This document shows, piece after piece, positions 62,371 through 62,560 of a stretch of 62,560 bases of DNA. Both the position numbers and the translations under genes were made by a program. This DNA is from Tepidanaerobacter sp. EBM-38 (GTDB lineage Bacteria; Bacillota; Thermosediminibacteria; Thermosediminibacterales; Tepidanaerobacteraceae), in assembly GCA_001896545.1 (NCBI GenBank), contig MPOT01000100.1, positions 1 to 62,560 of the forward strand, written 5' to 3'. Each line of letters begins with the position of its first letter. Within the stretch, counting starts at the first letter, position 1. Below the pieces are notes generated by a model. The model worked only from the letters and a program-made list of their open reading frames with translations, searched no databases and was not told where the DNA came from.

Positions 62371-62560
62371 TTATTTAAGTGGGATTAATCCCGGTTTTCC
62401 ATCAACTTTAGGAACTCCAAATCTTACGACCACCGGAAGGTCTGAAGGTTTGCATCCTTGACATATTTCAAAGGAGCCTTTTACAGACATATATAAATAC
62501 GCATCCGTCATATCCCAATTATAGGCTTTACTAATCAGTAACTGCATTTGCTCACATGCA
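62371..62560 (-). CDS. Acetamidase/formamidase family protein, 3' end only
   Basis: The last 63 codons of a minus-strand gene enter the window (DMTDAYLYMSVKGSFEICQG and VVVRFGVPKVDGKPGLIPLK). The pattern of MTxxDAYxxxS followed by IxQ fits the C-terminal region of FmdA/AmdA acetamidase/formamidase proteins, which release ammonia from short amides. The active-site region lies outside the window. Confidence 0.65.
   Translation of the reverse strand, partial: ACEQMQLLISKAYNWDMTDAYLYMSVKGSFEICQGCKPSDLPVVVRFGVPKVDGKPGLIPLK

Overview
The window looks like chromosomal DNA of a low-GC, anaerobic, acetogenic or syntrophic acetate-oxidising member of the Clostridia. The gene set and style suggest a relative of Tepidanaerobacter, but that name is an inference from gene content, not a database match. 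Most genes lie on the minus strand. TTG start codons with strong Shine-Dalgarno sites are unusually common.

Layout: (1) 1-613, seven tRNA genes on the minus strand with a recognisable promoter. (2) 724-9259, housekeeping and envelope genes: a metallophosphoesterase, rdgB, rph, two GerM-type lipoproteins flanking an AMIN/amidase protein, a UPF0316 membrane protein, the redox repressor gene rex, and ychF. (3) 9469-9780, three more tRNAs. (4) 9883-23167, mixed genes: lepB, a CapA-like protein, an orphan sugar-ABC ATPase with a CdaR/PucR-type regulator, manC, a beta-hydroxyacid dehydrogenase, a macro-domain protein, an ATP-grasp ligase, a HAD phosphatase, dinB, paaK and a YjbQ protein. (5) 23353-36187, a glycerol and dihydroxyacetone region: dhaKLM, a soluble chemoreceptor fused to a PhnD-like binding domain, a sigma-54 activator with an N-terminal HPr domain, a GlpABC-like oxidoreductase set, glpK, two putative glycerol transporter subunits, glpP and plsY. 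(6) 36469-56185, a continuous minus-strand Wood-Ljungdahl cluster of about 20 kb: cooF, cooS, cooC, fhs, a DUF166 gene, fchA, folD, metV, metF, lpdA, a second CooC/AcsF ATPase, acsD, acsC, acsE, acsB, gcvH, a RACo-type activator, a small Cys/His protein, cooT and a DUF3842 gene. (7) 56410-62560, an accessory end: a Gfo/Idh oxidoreductase, a zincin-like protein, a transporter gene broken by an IS982-type remnant, a lipase-like hydrolase, a phosphoribosyltransferase, a probably truncated DUF4268 gene and the 3' end of an acetamidase/formamidase gene.

How it works together: the Wood-Ljungdahl cluster encodes the carbonyl branch (CODH/ACS, corrinoid protein, methyltransferase, activator, nickel accessory proteins) and the methyl branch (Fhs, FchA, FolD, MetF/MetV). 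It could run towards acetate synthesis or acetate oxidation. A canonical promoter before cooF carries an 18-bp Rex-like operator. A very similar site (15 of 18 positions) lies at the promoter of rex itself, so NADH/NAD control of the whole cluster is likely.

The most novel-looking part is the glycerol region. Two sigma-54 promoters are visible, one before glpP (near-perfect consensus) and one before dhaK. Each has upstream copies of the same 17-bp element, TTGGTA-N5-TATCAA. The only sigma-54 activator in the window sits between these two operons and carries an HPr domain with the phospho-accepting His15 but no regulatory serine. Together with a short DhaM that must receive phosphate from an external HPr, this suggests a phosphotransfer-sensing sigma-54 glycerol/dihydroxyacetone regulon. 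A GlpP-type terminator between glpP and the transporter genes adds a second control layer.
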